Of a stretch of 64,000 nucleotides of DNA, positions 1 to 7,048 are shown one piece after another. Source of the stretch: Sphingosinicella xenopeptidilytica (GTDB lineage Bacteria > Pseudomonadota > Alphaproteobacteria > Sphingomonadales > Sphingomonadaceae); the NCBI RefSeq assembly GCF_042676985.1, contig NZ_JBHTIK010000015.1, positions 496,001 to 560,000 of the forward strand, in the 5' to 3' direction. Position 1 is the stretch's first letter, and each line of letters opens with the position of its first letter. The translations under genes were made by a program, and so were the position numbers. The notes under the pieces are model-generated. The model made no database searches and was not told the DNA's origin. It worked only from the letters and a program-made list of their open reading frames with translations.

Positions 1-766
1 ACGCGCCGACCGGGAAACCGCCGCCGAGCGCCTTGGCGACTGCCATGATGTCCGGCTCGACGCCTTCGAACCACTGGTGCGCGAAGAGCTTGCCGGTCCG
101 GCCCATGCCGCTCTGCACCTCATCATAGATCAGGAGCACGCCGTGCTGCGTGCAGAGGTCGCGCACGCGCTTCAGCCATTCGCCGGTCAGCGCCCGTGCA
201 CCGCCTTCGCCCTGTACCGGCTCCACGATCACCGCCGCCGTCGTCGGGCGCGCGATCGCCTCGGCAATGCCGGCTTCATCGTCGAGCGTCAGCTGCACAT
301 AGCCCGGAAGCCGCGGCCCGAAACCTTCGAGGTAAGAGGCGTTGCCCGATGCGTTCACCGCCGCATAGGTGCGGCCGTGGAAGGAGCCCGCAAAGCCGAT
401 CACATCGATCCGCTCCGGCGCGCCGTTCACGAAATGATAGCGCCGCGCCGTCTTCAGCGCGCCTTCGATCGCCTCAGAGCCCGAGTTGCCGAAGAACACG
501 ACGTCCGCGAACGTCGATGTGATCAGGCGCTGCGCCAGCGCCTCCTGCCCCGGAATGCGGAAGATATTGGAAACGTGCCACAGCTTCTTCGCCTGCGCTT
601 CCAGCGCGGCGACCAGCTTCGGGTGCGCGTGGCCGAGCCCGTCGGTCGCGATGCCCATCACGCAGTCGAGCCAACGGTTGCCGTCGACATCATAGAGCCA
701 CGTCCCCTCGCCGCGATCGACGGCGAGCGGCGCCCGGCTGTAAACCCCAAGCAAATTATCGGACAT
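1..766 (-). CDS. Class III PLP aminotransferase, ArgD-like (C-terminus beyond window)
   Basis: Fold-type I, class III aminotransferase of the acetylornithine/succinylornithine/GABA group. The first 255 residues are visible. They begin MSDNLLGVYSRAPLAVD and contain the PLP phosphate-binding GNSGSEAIEGALKTAR stretch, a GSFHGRT motif, VEPVQGEGG, and the DEVQSGMGRTG motif whose Asp contacts the PLP ring nitrogen. The frame is still open at base 1, so the catalytic Lys lies outside. A GGAGAAG ribosome site precedes the ATG at 766. The gene is about 40 bp downstream of the HglS-like gene in the same direction. It may therefore feed lysine catabolism (amino group transfer from lysine or 2-aminoadipate) rather than, or as well as, arginine synthesis. 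The family assignment is firm; the substrate is inference. Confidence 0.85.
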   Translation of the reverse strand, partial: MSDNLLGVYSRAPLAVDRGEGTWLYDVDGNRWLDCVMGIATDGLGHAHPKLVAALEAQAKKLWHVSNIFRIPGQEALAQRLITSTFADVVFFGNSGSEAIEGALKTARRYHFVNGAPERIDVIGFAGSFHGRTYAAVNASGNASYLEGFGPRLPGYVQLTLDDEAGIAEAIARPTTAAVIVEPVQGEGGARALTGEWLKRVRDLCTQHGVLLIYDEVQSGMGRTGKLFAHQWFEGVEPDIMAVAKALGGGFPVGA

Positions 767-805
767 GATCTTCTCCATCAAAACTGTTCGGCGCTGCTTA
801 CCGCG

Positions 806-1819
806 TTACGCGGCGCGCGTCATCGCGAAGATACCGGTGGCATTGCCGCTATCGAAGCGCAGGTCGAGGCCATCGGTGGCGGGGTCCACGTCGCGCGTGA
901 TGAACTCGTAGAACGAGCCCGGCACGGTGCGGCGCACGCCGCCCGCGAACTTGCGCTCGAAGGTGTCGGCGCGGAATGCCGTCTGGCGCACGCGGCCGGT
1001 GCTCGACACCTCCACCTTGTCCTTCATCGGCCGGCCTTCCGCCTTCAGCCGCGCGGCGTGCGCATCGACATCGGCCACGCGGTCGGTCGCGTGGTTGAAG
1101 GCATTACCCTCGGTCGCGATCCACGCCGCCTCGCCCGAGCGGGCGAGCAGCGCCTCATAGTCGCCGAGCGACACGGCGTCGTGGTGGCAATCGAAACAGG
1201 CGAGGATCGCAGGCAGCGCGTGCAGCGCATCCGGGTAAGGCACGCTGCCGTCCGCCGCGAACGCCGCGAGCACATCCTGCGCATCGGCGCTCAGCGGATC
1301 GCGCGTCGTGCCGAACACGCGCTCGGCGACGCGCACGAAGCCCTCGTCGAAACGCTCCACATGAAGCTCGCTCACGAAGAACTGCGGGATCGCTTCCACC
1401 GCATCGCGATGACAATAGGCACGCCCAGTCATGCGCAGCGCGGGCAACGGATACGTGTCCGCCACGTGATAGCCGAGCGGCTCCAGGATGCGCTGGAACG
1501 CGTCTTGCCCGGCGGGGAGCGCGCCGGTCGGGCCTTCACGGAAGCGGATGGTGCGCAGCGCGCCGTGATCGAAGGTGATGCGCTCACCCCGCGCCACCGT
1601 GTCCGCCACGTAGGCGGCACCGCTCGGCACGCGCTTCAAAAGGTCGTCGAACAGCAGCACATTCAGCGCCATGGCGAAGCCCGCGCGCGAAACCGTCTCG
1701 CCGGTTTCAGCAAGCAACGCGGCGTCGATGGCAAGCGCGCCGAGCGCTTTCACACCCGCCTGCGGCCCCAGCGTATCCATCACCAGCCGTTCGATCGTGG
1801 CTACATTCGCATTCGACAT
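806..1819 (-). CDS. hglS: 2-oxoadipate dioxygenase/decarboxylase, HglS/YdcJ family (DUF1338)
   Basis: A 337-residue protein of the DUF1338 family. Its characterised member HglS is an iron-dependent enzyme that converts 2-oxoadipate to D-2-hydroxyglutarate in lysine breakdown. Family features seen are the N-terminal FDHGALRTIR segment carrying a His metal ligand, the EGNAFNHATDRV stretch typical of the metal-binding core, and a C-terminal RQTAFRAD then GSFYEFITRD region. The open frame extends further upstream, but the ATG at 1819 (MSNANVATIERLV) fits the family N-terminus. An aminotransferase follows immediately and a LysR gene diverges 88 bp away, so hglS and the aminotransferase probably form one LysR-controlled unit. 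Cytosolic. Confidence 0.82.
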   Translation of the reverse strand: MSNANVATIERLVMDTLGPQAGVKALGALAIDAALLAETGETVSRAGFAMALNVLLFDDLLKRVPSGAAYVADTVARGERITFDHGALRTIRFREGPTGALPAGQDAFQRILEPLGYHVADTYPLPALRMTGRAYCHRDAVEAIPQFFVSELHVERFDEGFVRVAERVFGTTRDPLSADAQDVLAAFAADGSVPYPDALHALPAILACFDCHHDAVSLGDYEALLARSGEAAWIATEGNAFNHATDRVADVDAHAARLKAEGRPMKDKVEVSSTGRVRQTAFRADTFERKFAGGVRRTVPGSFYEFITRDVDPATDGLDLRFDSGNATGIFAMTRAA

Positions 1820-1907
1820 GACAAGACTCCCTGCGTTCCGGCGCCAATTGTCAGGAAAACACAAAGATGGCAAACAAGGAGCCTTCATCTGTTCATGCGA
1901 GTTTGGA

Positions 1908-2795
1908 ATGAGTGAACGCCGCCACCTGCCGCCGATCGGGGCCCTTGCCAGCTTTGCCGCCGCCGCCCGGCACGGCAGTTTCTCGCGCGCAGGCGAGGAG
2001 ATCGGCCTTACACAAAGCGCCGTCAGCCGCCAGATCGCGCTGCTCGAGGACTGGCTGCAAACGCTGCTGTTCGATCGCACGGGCCGCCGCGTCGCGTTGA
2101 ATGCCGATGGCCGCGCTTATGCCGACGAGATCACCCCCGCGCTCGATCGCATCCGCCGCGCCACGGCCCGCCTCGCAACCAAAGGCCCGGAAAACGCGCT
2201 CAGCATCGCCACACTGCCGAGCTTCGGGATGCGATGGCTCGCCCCGCGCCTTCCCCGCTTCACCGCCGAGCACCCCGACCTCGTCGTCAATTTCGCCGCG
2301 CGGTCGGACACGTTCGATTTCGCCGACGAGGATTTCGACGCTGCGATCCACTTCGGCCTCCCTGATTGGCCCGGCGCCGCGCACGACTTCCTGTTCCGCG
2401 AAACCTCGATTCCCGTCTGCGCGCCCGCATGGCTCGCCGCGAACCCGCTCGCCGCGCCCGCCGACCTCATCGGCAAGCCGCTGCTCTTCCAGACCTCGCG
2501 CAAGGACGCATGGACACGCTGGTTCCGCCTCGCCGGAGTGGCAGCGCCCACCGTACCCGGCCCCACGTTCGAACATTTCCTGATGCTCGCGCAGGCCGCG
2601 GCCGCTGGCGCGGGCGCCGCGCTGATCCCGAGCTTCCTCATCGAACCCGAACTCGCCGCCGGAACGCTCGTCTCGCCGTTCGATCTGCCGCTCTCCACCG
2701 ACGATGCTTATTATCTCGTCTCGCCCGAAACCGGCGGCAGCGAAGCCCTCGCCCGCTTCCGCGACTGGGTGGTGCGCGAGGCCGCGTCATCGTAG
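1908..2795 (+). CDS. LysR-family transcriptional regulator, GcvA-like
   Basis: A 295-residue LysR regulator. Residues 8-67 form the winged helix-turn-helix (LASFAAAARHGSFSRAGEEI and LTQSAVSRQIALLE). The remainder is the periplasmic-binding-protein-like effector domain, resembling the GcvA subgroup (MRWLAPRLPRF, DFAIHFG-like segment). The ATG at 1908 is chosen because the helix-turn-helix begins a few residues later; the upstream open frame is only the antisense of hglS. It diverges from hglS with an 88-bp spacer, the usual layout for a LysR controlling its neighbour, so it probably responds to a lysine-pathway intermediate. The effector is not visible from sequence. Confidence 0.85.
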   Translation: MSERRHLPPIGALASFAAAARHGSFSRAGEEIGLTQSAVSRQIALLEDWLQTLLFDRTGRRVALNADGRAYADEITPALDRIRRATARLATKGPENALSIATLPSFGMRWLAPRLPRFTAEHPDLVVNFAARSDTFDFADEDFDAAIHFGLPDWPGAAHDFLFRETSIPVCAPAWLAANPLAAPADLIGKPLLFQTSRKDAWTRWFRLAGVAAPTVPGPTFEHFLMLAQAAAAGAGAALIPSFLIEPELAAGTLVSPFDLPLSTDDAYYLVSPETGGSEALARFRDWVVREAASS

Positions 2796-2834
2796 CGCTT
2801 GGCGCCGCCCCCGCCTTCGCCTAATCCGCAGCGT

Positions 2835-3857
2835 ATGACCTCCACTGCCCGCCCCCGCGCGATCGCGCTCTGGCTCTATGTCGTCGCTGCGCTTGTCTTC
2901 GCGATGGTCGTCGTCGGCGGCATCACACGGCTCACTGAATCCGGCCTGTCGATGGTGCGCTGGGAGCCGATCTCGGGCGTCGTCCCGCCCTTGAACGACG
3001 CCGAGTGGCACGCCGAATTCGAAGCCTACAAGGCCTACCCCGAATACCAGAAGGTCAACCGGGGCATGTCGCTTTCCGAATTCAAGGCGATCTTCTTCTG
3101 GGAATATCTGCACCGCGTTCTCGGACGCTTCATCGGCCTCGCCTTCGCGCTGCCGCTCGCGTGGTTCTGGGTCCGCCGCGCCATCCCCGAAGGCTACAAG
3201 CCGCGCCTCCTCGCCCTTCTCGCACTCGGCGGCCTGCAAGGCGCGATCGGCTGGTGGATGGTCGCCTCCGGCCTCGTTGACCGCCCCGACGTGGCGCATG
3301 ACCGCCTCGCCGTCCACCTCGGTGCCGCGCTCTTCATCCTCGGCGGCCTCGTCTGGACCGCGCGCGACCTGACGGCACACGCGCACGGCGAGCGCCGTTC
3401 GCACCTCACCGGCTTCGCCATACTCACGCTTCTCGTGCTCGCCGTCCAGATCATCCTCGGCGCCTTCGTCGCGGGCCTCAACGCGGGACACGCCTTCGCC
3501 GAATGGCCGCTCATGGGCGGGCGCTTCTTCCCCGAAGGCGTCGAATGGCTGGAGCCGCTCTGGCGCAACGTCGTCGACAACCCCGTCGTCGTACAGTGGG
3601 TGCACCGCTGGTGGGCGTGGATCGCCGCCGCGCTGCTCGTCCTGCTTTCCGTCCGCACATCGCGCGAAAGCGGCGGCAGCGCGCCGCGTCTCGTCCTGCT
3701 GCTGCTCACCGCGCAGATCATCCTCGGCATCGCCACGCTGCTCACCGGCGTCGCGCTCCACGTCGCGGTCGCGCATCAGGCCGTCGCCGCGCTGCTGGTG
3801 TGGGCGGCAACGGCTTGCGCGCACGGCCTCGGCCGGCCGGGATACCGGATGCGCTGA
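2835..3857 (+). CDS. ctaA: Heme A synthase (COX15/CtaA family)
   Basis: A 340-residue polytopic inner-membrane protein that oxidises the C8 methyl of heme O to give heme A for aa3-type cytochrome oxidase. The family signature GGITRLTESGLSM lies near residue 35. Heme-ligand histidines appear in EYLHRVLGR, AVHLGAALF, VQWVHRWWAW and ALHVAVAHQAVAA. About eight hydrophobic helices alternate with short loops. The ATG at 2835 (MTSTARPRAIALW) is preferred over a TTG 36 bases upstream because the extra residues are a proline run. It lies 40 bp after the LysR gene and is followed by the ribosomal protein operon, which has its own promoter region. Confidence 0.93.
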   Translation: MTSTARPRAIALWLYVVAALVFAMVVVGGITRLTESGLSMVRWEPISGVVPPLNDAEWHAEFEAYKAYPEYQKVNRGMSLSEFKAIFFWEYLHRVLGRFIGLAFALPLAWFWVRRAIPEGYKPRLLALLALGGLQGAIGWWMVASGLVDRPDVAHDRLAVHLGAALFILGGLVWTARDLTAHAHGERRSHLTGFAILTLLVLAVQIILGAFVAGLNAGHAFAEWPLMGGRFFPEGVEWLEPLWRNVVDNPVVVQWVHRWWAWIAAALLVLLSVRTSRESGGSAPRLVLLLLTAQIILGIATLLTGVALHVAVAHQAVAALLVWAATACAHGLGRPGYRMR

Positions 3858-3925
3858 AAGCCCCTGATTCCGCACGCAAATTTGCCTGAACACCATAATA
3901 CCCCACGCCTAAACACCTATTTCGC

Positions 3926-3956
3926 TTGACGCTTTCCGGGCGCTCCATCATATGCC
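3926..3956 (+). promoter_or_regulatory. Candidate sigma-70 promoter for rplM-rpsI
   Basis: A TTGACG hexamer at 3926-3931 is followed after 18-19 bases by an ATATGC/TATGCC stretch near 3950-3956. It lies about 55 bases before rplM and downstream of the ctaA stop. Spacing and position fit a housekeeping promoter for the ribosomal protein operon. The -10 match is weak. Confidence 0.4.
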
Positions 3957-3967
3957 GCGCCGTTCAC

Positions 3968-3999
3968 GCGGGCGGCTTCATGCGGCCCGCCTTTGTTTT
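3968..3999 (+). promoter_or_regulatory. Candidate leader hairpin/attenuator upstream of rplM
   Basis: GCGGGC at 3968-3973 pairs with GCCCGC at 3985-3990; an inner GC/GC pair and a TTCAT loop complete the hairpin. It is followed by the T-rich run TTTGTTTT (3992-3999) and then the rplM start at 4011. It lies after the candidate promoter, so it looks like an intrinsic-terminator fold inside the leader. This would allow attenuation or autoregulation of the L13-S9 operon. It could instead be a terminator for transcription arriving from ctaA. Confidence 0.4.
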
Positions 4000-4010
4000 G
4001 GGATCGAACC

Positions 4011-4484
4011 ATGCACACCAAGTCCACGGTCTCGGCGAAGCCCGCCGAAGTCGAAAAGAAGTGGCTGCTGATCGATGCCGACGGTCTCGTCGTAGGCCGT
4101 CTCGCCTCGATCATCGCCAATCGCCTGCGCGGCAAGCACAAGGCGATCTTCACGCCGCACGTCGATTGCGGCGACAACGTCATCGTCATCAACGCCGACA
4201 AGGTCCGCTTCACGGGCAACAAGCTCAAGGACAAGACCTACTACCGCCACACCGGCTATCCGGGCGGCATCAAGGGCGTAACCGCCGGCAAGGTTCTCGA
4301 AGGCCGCTTCCCGGAGCGCGTGCTCGAGAAGGCGATCGAGCGCATGGTTCCGCGCGGGCCGCTCGGCCGCGCGCAGATGCGCAACCTTCGCATCTATGCG
4401 GGCGCAGAGCATCCGCATGTCGCACAGAATCCGCAGGTCGTCGACGTCGCAGCGATGAACCGCAAGAACAAGGTGGGTGCCTGA
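4011..4484 (+). CDS. rplM: 50S ribosomal protein L13
   Basis: A 157-residue L13, a component of the large ribosomal subunit that binds 23S rRNA early in assembly. Characteristic stretches are WLLIDADGLVVGRLASIIA near the N-terminus, GKHKAIFTPHVDCGDNVIVI, and YRHTGYPGGIK in the middle. The ATG at 4011 is used rather than an in-frame ATG 18 bases upstream. The C-terminus is followed after 2 bases by rpsI, the universally conserved L13-S9 pair. Length is slightly greater than in E. coli, as is common in alphaproteobacteria. Confidence 0.97.
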   Translation: MHTKSTVSAKPAEVEKKWLLIDADGLVVGRLASIIANRLRGKHKAIFTPHVDCGDNVIVINADKVRFTGNKLKDKTYYRHTGYPGGIKGVTAGKVLEGRFPERVLEKAIERMVPRGPLGRAQMRNLRIYAGAEHPHVAQNPQVVDVAAMNRKNKVGA

Positions 4485-4486
4485 TC

Positions 4487-4987
4487 ATGTCTGAAGAGAA
4501 GATGGGTCTTGAGGATCTGAAGGATCTCGCCGTCGAAACCGTCGCGGGCACGCCTGTGGCCGTCTCCTCCGCGCCGCTGCGCGAACAGGAAATCGACGCG
4601 CAGGGCCGCGCCTATGCGACCGGCCGCCGCAAGGATGCCGTCGCCCGCGTGTGGCTGAAGCCGGGCACGGGCAAGATCACGGTGAACGGCCGCGATCAGA
4701 CCGTGTATTTCGCGCGTCCGACGCTGCGCCTCGTCATCAACCAGCCGTTCGAGATTTCGGGCCGCAACGATCAGTTCGATGTCGTCGCGACCGTTTCGGG
4801 CGGCGGCCTTTCGGGTCAGGCCGGTGCGGTGAAGCATGGCATCAGCCAGGCGCTCACCAAGTACGAGCCGGGTCTCCGCACGGTCGTGAAGCAGGCGGGT
4901 TTCCTCACCCGCGACAGCCGCACCGTCGAGCGCAAGAAGTACGGCCGCGCCAAGGCACGCCGCAGCTTCCAGTTCTCGAAGCGCTGA
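4487..4987 (+). CDS. rpsI: 30S ribosomal protein S9
   Basis: A 166-residue S9. The conserved core begins at about residue 41 (YATGRRKDAVARVWLKPGTG) and ends in the invariant basic tail KKYGRAKARRSFQFSKR, whose terminal KR reaches the ribosomal P site. The N-terminal 40 residues are an acidic extension (MSEEKMGLEDLKDLAVETV) of the sort seen in several alphaproteobacterial S9 proteins. It is co-transcribed with rplM and followed by a strong intrinsic terminator. Confidence 0.97.
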   Translation: MSEEKMGLEDLKDLAVETVAGTPVAVSSAPLREQEIDAQGRAYATGRRKDAVARVWLKPGTGKITVNGRDQTVYFARPTLRLVINQPFEISGRNDQFDVVATVSGGGLSGQAGAVKHGISQALTKYEPGLRTVVKQAGFLTRDSRTVERKKYGRAKARRSFQFSKR

Positions 4988-5010
4988 TCGGCGTTTTCAC
5001 GCTTTCGTGG

Positions 5011-5040
5011 AAAAGGGCGCCTTCGGGCGCCCTTTTTTTT
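5011..5040 (+). terminator. Rho-independent terminator of rplM-rpsI
   Basis: GGGCGCC and GGCGCCC form a perfect stem around a TTCG tetraloop (5015-5032). The stem is flanked upstream by AAAA and followed by a run of eight T. It lies 23 bases after the rpsI stop codon and is a textbook intrinsic terminator. Confidence 0.92.
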
Positions 5041-5114
5041 GTTATGGATTCGAAATCCTTATTGTCTCCCAATTCATCGCAGGTTGATGTATCGCCTGTC
5101 ACAGCGTAGCCGCC

Positions 5115-6989
5115 ATGCATCTCGACCTTCAAACTGACGACATTCCTGCGATCCAGCTCACGGAAATCTGCGTGGTCGGCGCTGGTGCGGCCGGCATCAG
5201 CATTGCGCGCCGCCTGCTTGCGCGCGGGCACAGCGTCACGCTCCTTGAAAGCGGCGGCCTCGACTACGAGGCGAAAACCGCCGCTCTCGGCGCGGGCCGC
5301 AATGTCGGCGAACCCTATTACGACCTCGAAGACACGCGCCTGCGCTTCTTCGGGGGCACCACCGCGATCTGGGGCGGCCGCTGCGCCGAGTTCGATCCCA
5401 TCGATTTCGAACGCCGCGACTGGGTGCCGCATTCGGGCTGGCCGATCTCCCGCGAAACGCTGGCGCCTTATTATCGCGAGGCGTGGGCCGAGCTCGGCTT
5501 CCCGCAGGGCCAGGATACCGCCCGGGCGATGAAGGCCGCGGGCGTACCGCTCCCGGATATCGACTCCGCCCGGCTTTCGCTCGGCACATGGCAGTTCGAC
5601 GAACGCTTCAACCGCTTCACCTTCGATGCCTGCGCAGACCTCCGCGCGCACCCGCGCTGCACCATCGTCACCCATGCCACCGTCACCCGCATCGCCACCA
5701 GCGGCGCGGGCGCCATCACGCATGTCGAGGCGAAAAGCCTCTCCGGGCGTACGCTCCGCGTCCACGCCCGCTACTTCGTGCTCGCGGCGGGCGGCTTTGA
5801 AAATCCGCGCCTGCTGCTCGCGAACCGCCTCGGCAACGATCGCGATCTCGTGGGCCGCTTCTTCATGGAGCATCCGCACGCGCGCGGCGGACGCGTGGTG
5901 GACGGCGACGCGTGGGCACTGCTGAAGGCCTTCGCGCGGCCGCACCGCATTGACGGCCGCAAGGTCGCCGCGCTCATCACGCCAAGCGCCGCGCGGCAGG
6001 CAGAGCGTCGCATCCTCAACAGCTCGATGATCGTCGCGGGCCGCCAACCTGCGGACGCGCAACAGTTCATCGGGATGCGCGCCTATTCGGGCCTCAAGCA
6101 CAAGACGGCGCCCACACGCGCCGGGCGCGGGCTCTGGATGCTCACCAAGCGCGCGGCCTCGTTCGTGCAGGAGCGCGCGGACCCGCTGCGTCCGTGGCTG
6201 CTTCACAAGATGGGCAGCCTCGATCTCGCGCTCCTCGTGCGTGCCGAGCAGGCGCCGAACCCCGATAGCCGCGTGCAGCTCGATACCGAAACCGACGCGC
6301 TCGGCGTTCCGCGCATCACGCTCGATTGGCGCCTGACCGAACTCGATATCGAAAGCGTTTCCGTGCTCGCGCAGGATTTCGGGCATGAACTCGAACGCCT
6401 CGACATGGGCCGCGTCGAGATGGCGGAGTGGCTGCTCGGCAGCCGCCGCCGCTGGACGACCGACCCGCTCATCAGTTCGCACCCCATCGGCGGCTATCAC
6501 CACATCGGCACCACGCGGATGGCGGACAGCCCGGCCGAAGGCGTGTGCGATGCCGAAGGTCGCGTGTATGGCCTCGCGAACCTCTATGTCGCCGGCAGTT
6601 CGCTGTTCCCCACCTCCGGCTGGGCGAACCCGACCCTCACCATCATCGCGCTCGCCATGCGCACCGGCGATACGATCGCCCGCCGTATCGAAGAGAGCGC
6701 CCAGCCGCCGCTGGCCAACGATGTGGCAACGCCCGCGCCCGTGCCGGTCCGCACCGGAATCAAGCGGCGAAGGGCCTTCCCCGCGGAACTCGTGGCCGCA
6801 AGCGTGCTCGGCCTGCTGCTTGTCGGCGACCAGACGATGGATGACGATTTCGACATGCTGGCCACGCCCACCGCGATCGAAGCGCCGCTGCCGGACCCGA
6901 CACCTGATGAAGAGCCGGAAAATGCACAGGCGGATGACGATGAAGACGAAGACAATCCCGACAAGCCCAAGTCGCCTCCCGCGCCTTGA
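5115..6989 (+). CDS. GMC-family FAD oxidoreductase with acidic C-terminal tail
   Basis: A 624-residue flavoprotein of the glucose-methanol-choline oxidoreductase family. The FAD-binding GAGAAGISIARRLL motif lies at about residues 23-36. The substrate-domain segment FGGTTAIWGGRC follows, and the C-terminal active-site region reads SSHPIGGYHHIGTTRM, with the final FAD motif near NPTLTIIALAMRTGDTIARRI. The family normally ends there (about residue 545). Here roughly 75 residues follow: a basic patch, a hydrophobic stretch (ELVAASVLGLLLVG) that could be a short membrane anchor, and a strongly acidic Asp/Glu/Pro tail. No signal peptide is evident. It starts after the rpsI terminator and its stop is 60 bases from the DsbD-like gene. 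The alcohol substrate is unknown. Confidence 0.85.
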   Translation: MHLDLQTDDIPAIQLTEICVVGAGAAGISIARRLLARGHSVTLLESGGLDYEAKTAALGAGRNVGEPYYDLEDTRLRFFGGTTAIWGGRCAEFDPIDFERRDWVPHSGWPISRETLAPYYREAWAELGFPQGQDTARAMKAAGVPLPDIDSARLSLGTWQFDERFNRFTFDACADLRAHPRCTIVTHATVTRIATSGAGAITHVEAKSLSGRTLRVHARYFVLAAGGFENPRLLLANRLGNDRDLVGRFFMEHPHARGGRVVDGDAWALLKAFARPHRIDGRKVAALITPSAARQAERRILNSSMIVAGRQPADAQQFIGMRAYSGLKHKTAPTRAGRGLWMLTKRAASFVQERADPLRPWLLHKMGSLDLALLVRAEQAPNPDSRVQLDTETDALGVPRITLDWRLTELDIESVSVLAQDFGHELERLDMGRVEMAEWLLGSRRRWTTDPLISSHPIGGYHHIGTTRMADSPAEGVCDAEGRVYGLANLYVAGSSLFPTSGWANPTLTIIALAMRTGDTIARRIEESAQPPLANDVATPAPVPVRTGIKRRRAFPAELVAASVLGLLLVGDQTMDDDFDMLATPTAIEAPLPDPTPDEEPENAQADDDEDEDNPDKPKSPPAP

Positions 6990-7048
6990 AGCCCTTCGAT
7001 AACGCCGGGACTTTGCGTTTCGCGCCACTGCCATTAAGCCTTGGCGCC

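Noticed and set aside
77..1915. A plus-strand frame of more than 600 codons at the left edge
   Set aside because: It runs antisense through both the aminotransferase and HglS genes, whose minus-strand translations show clear family motifs.
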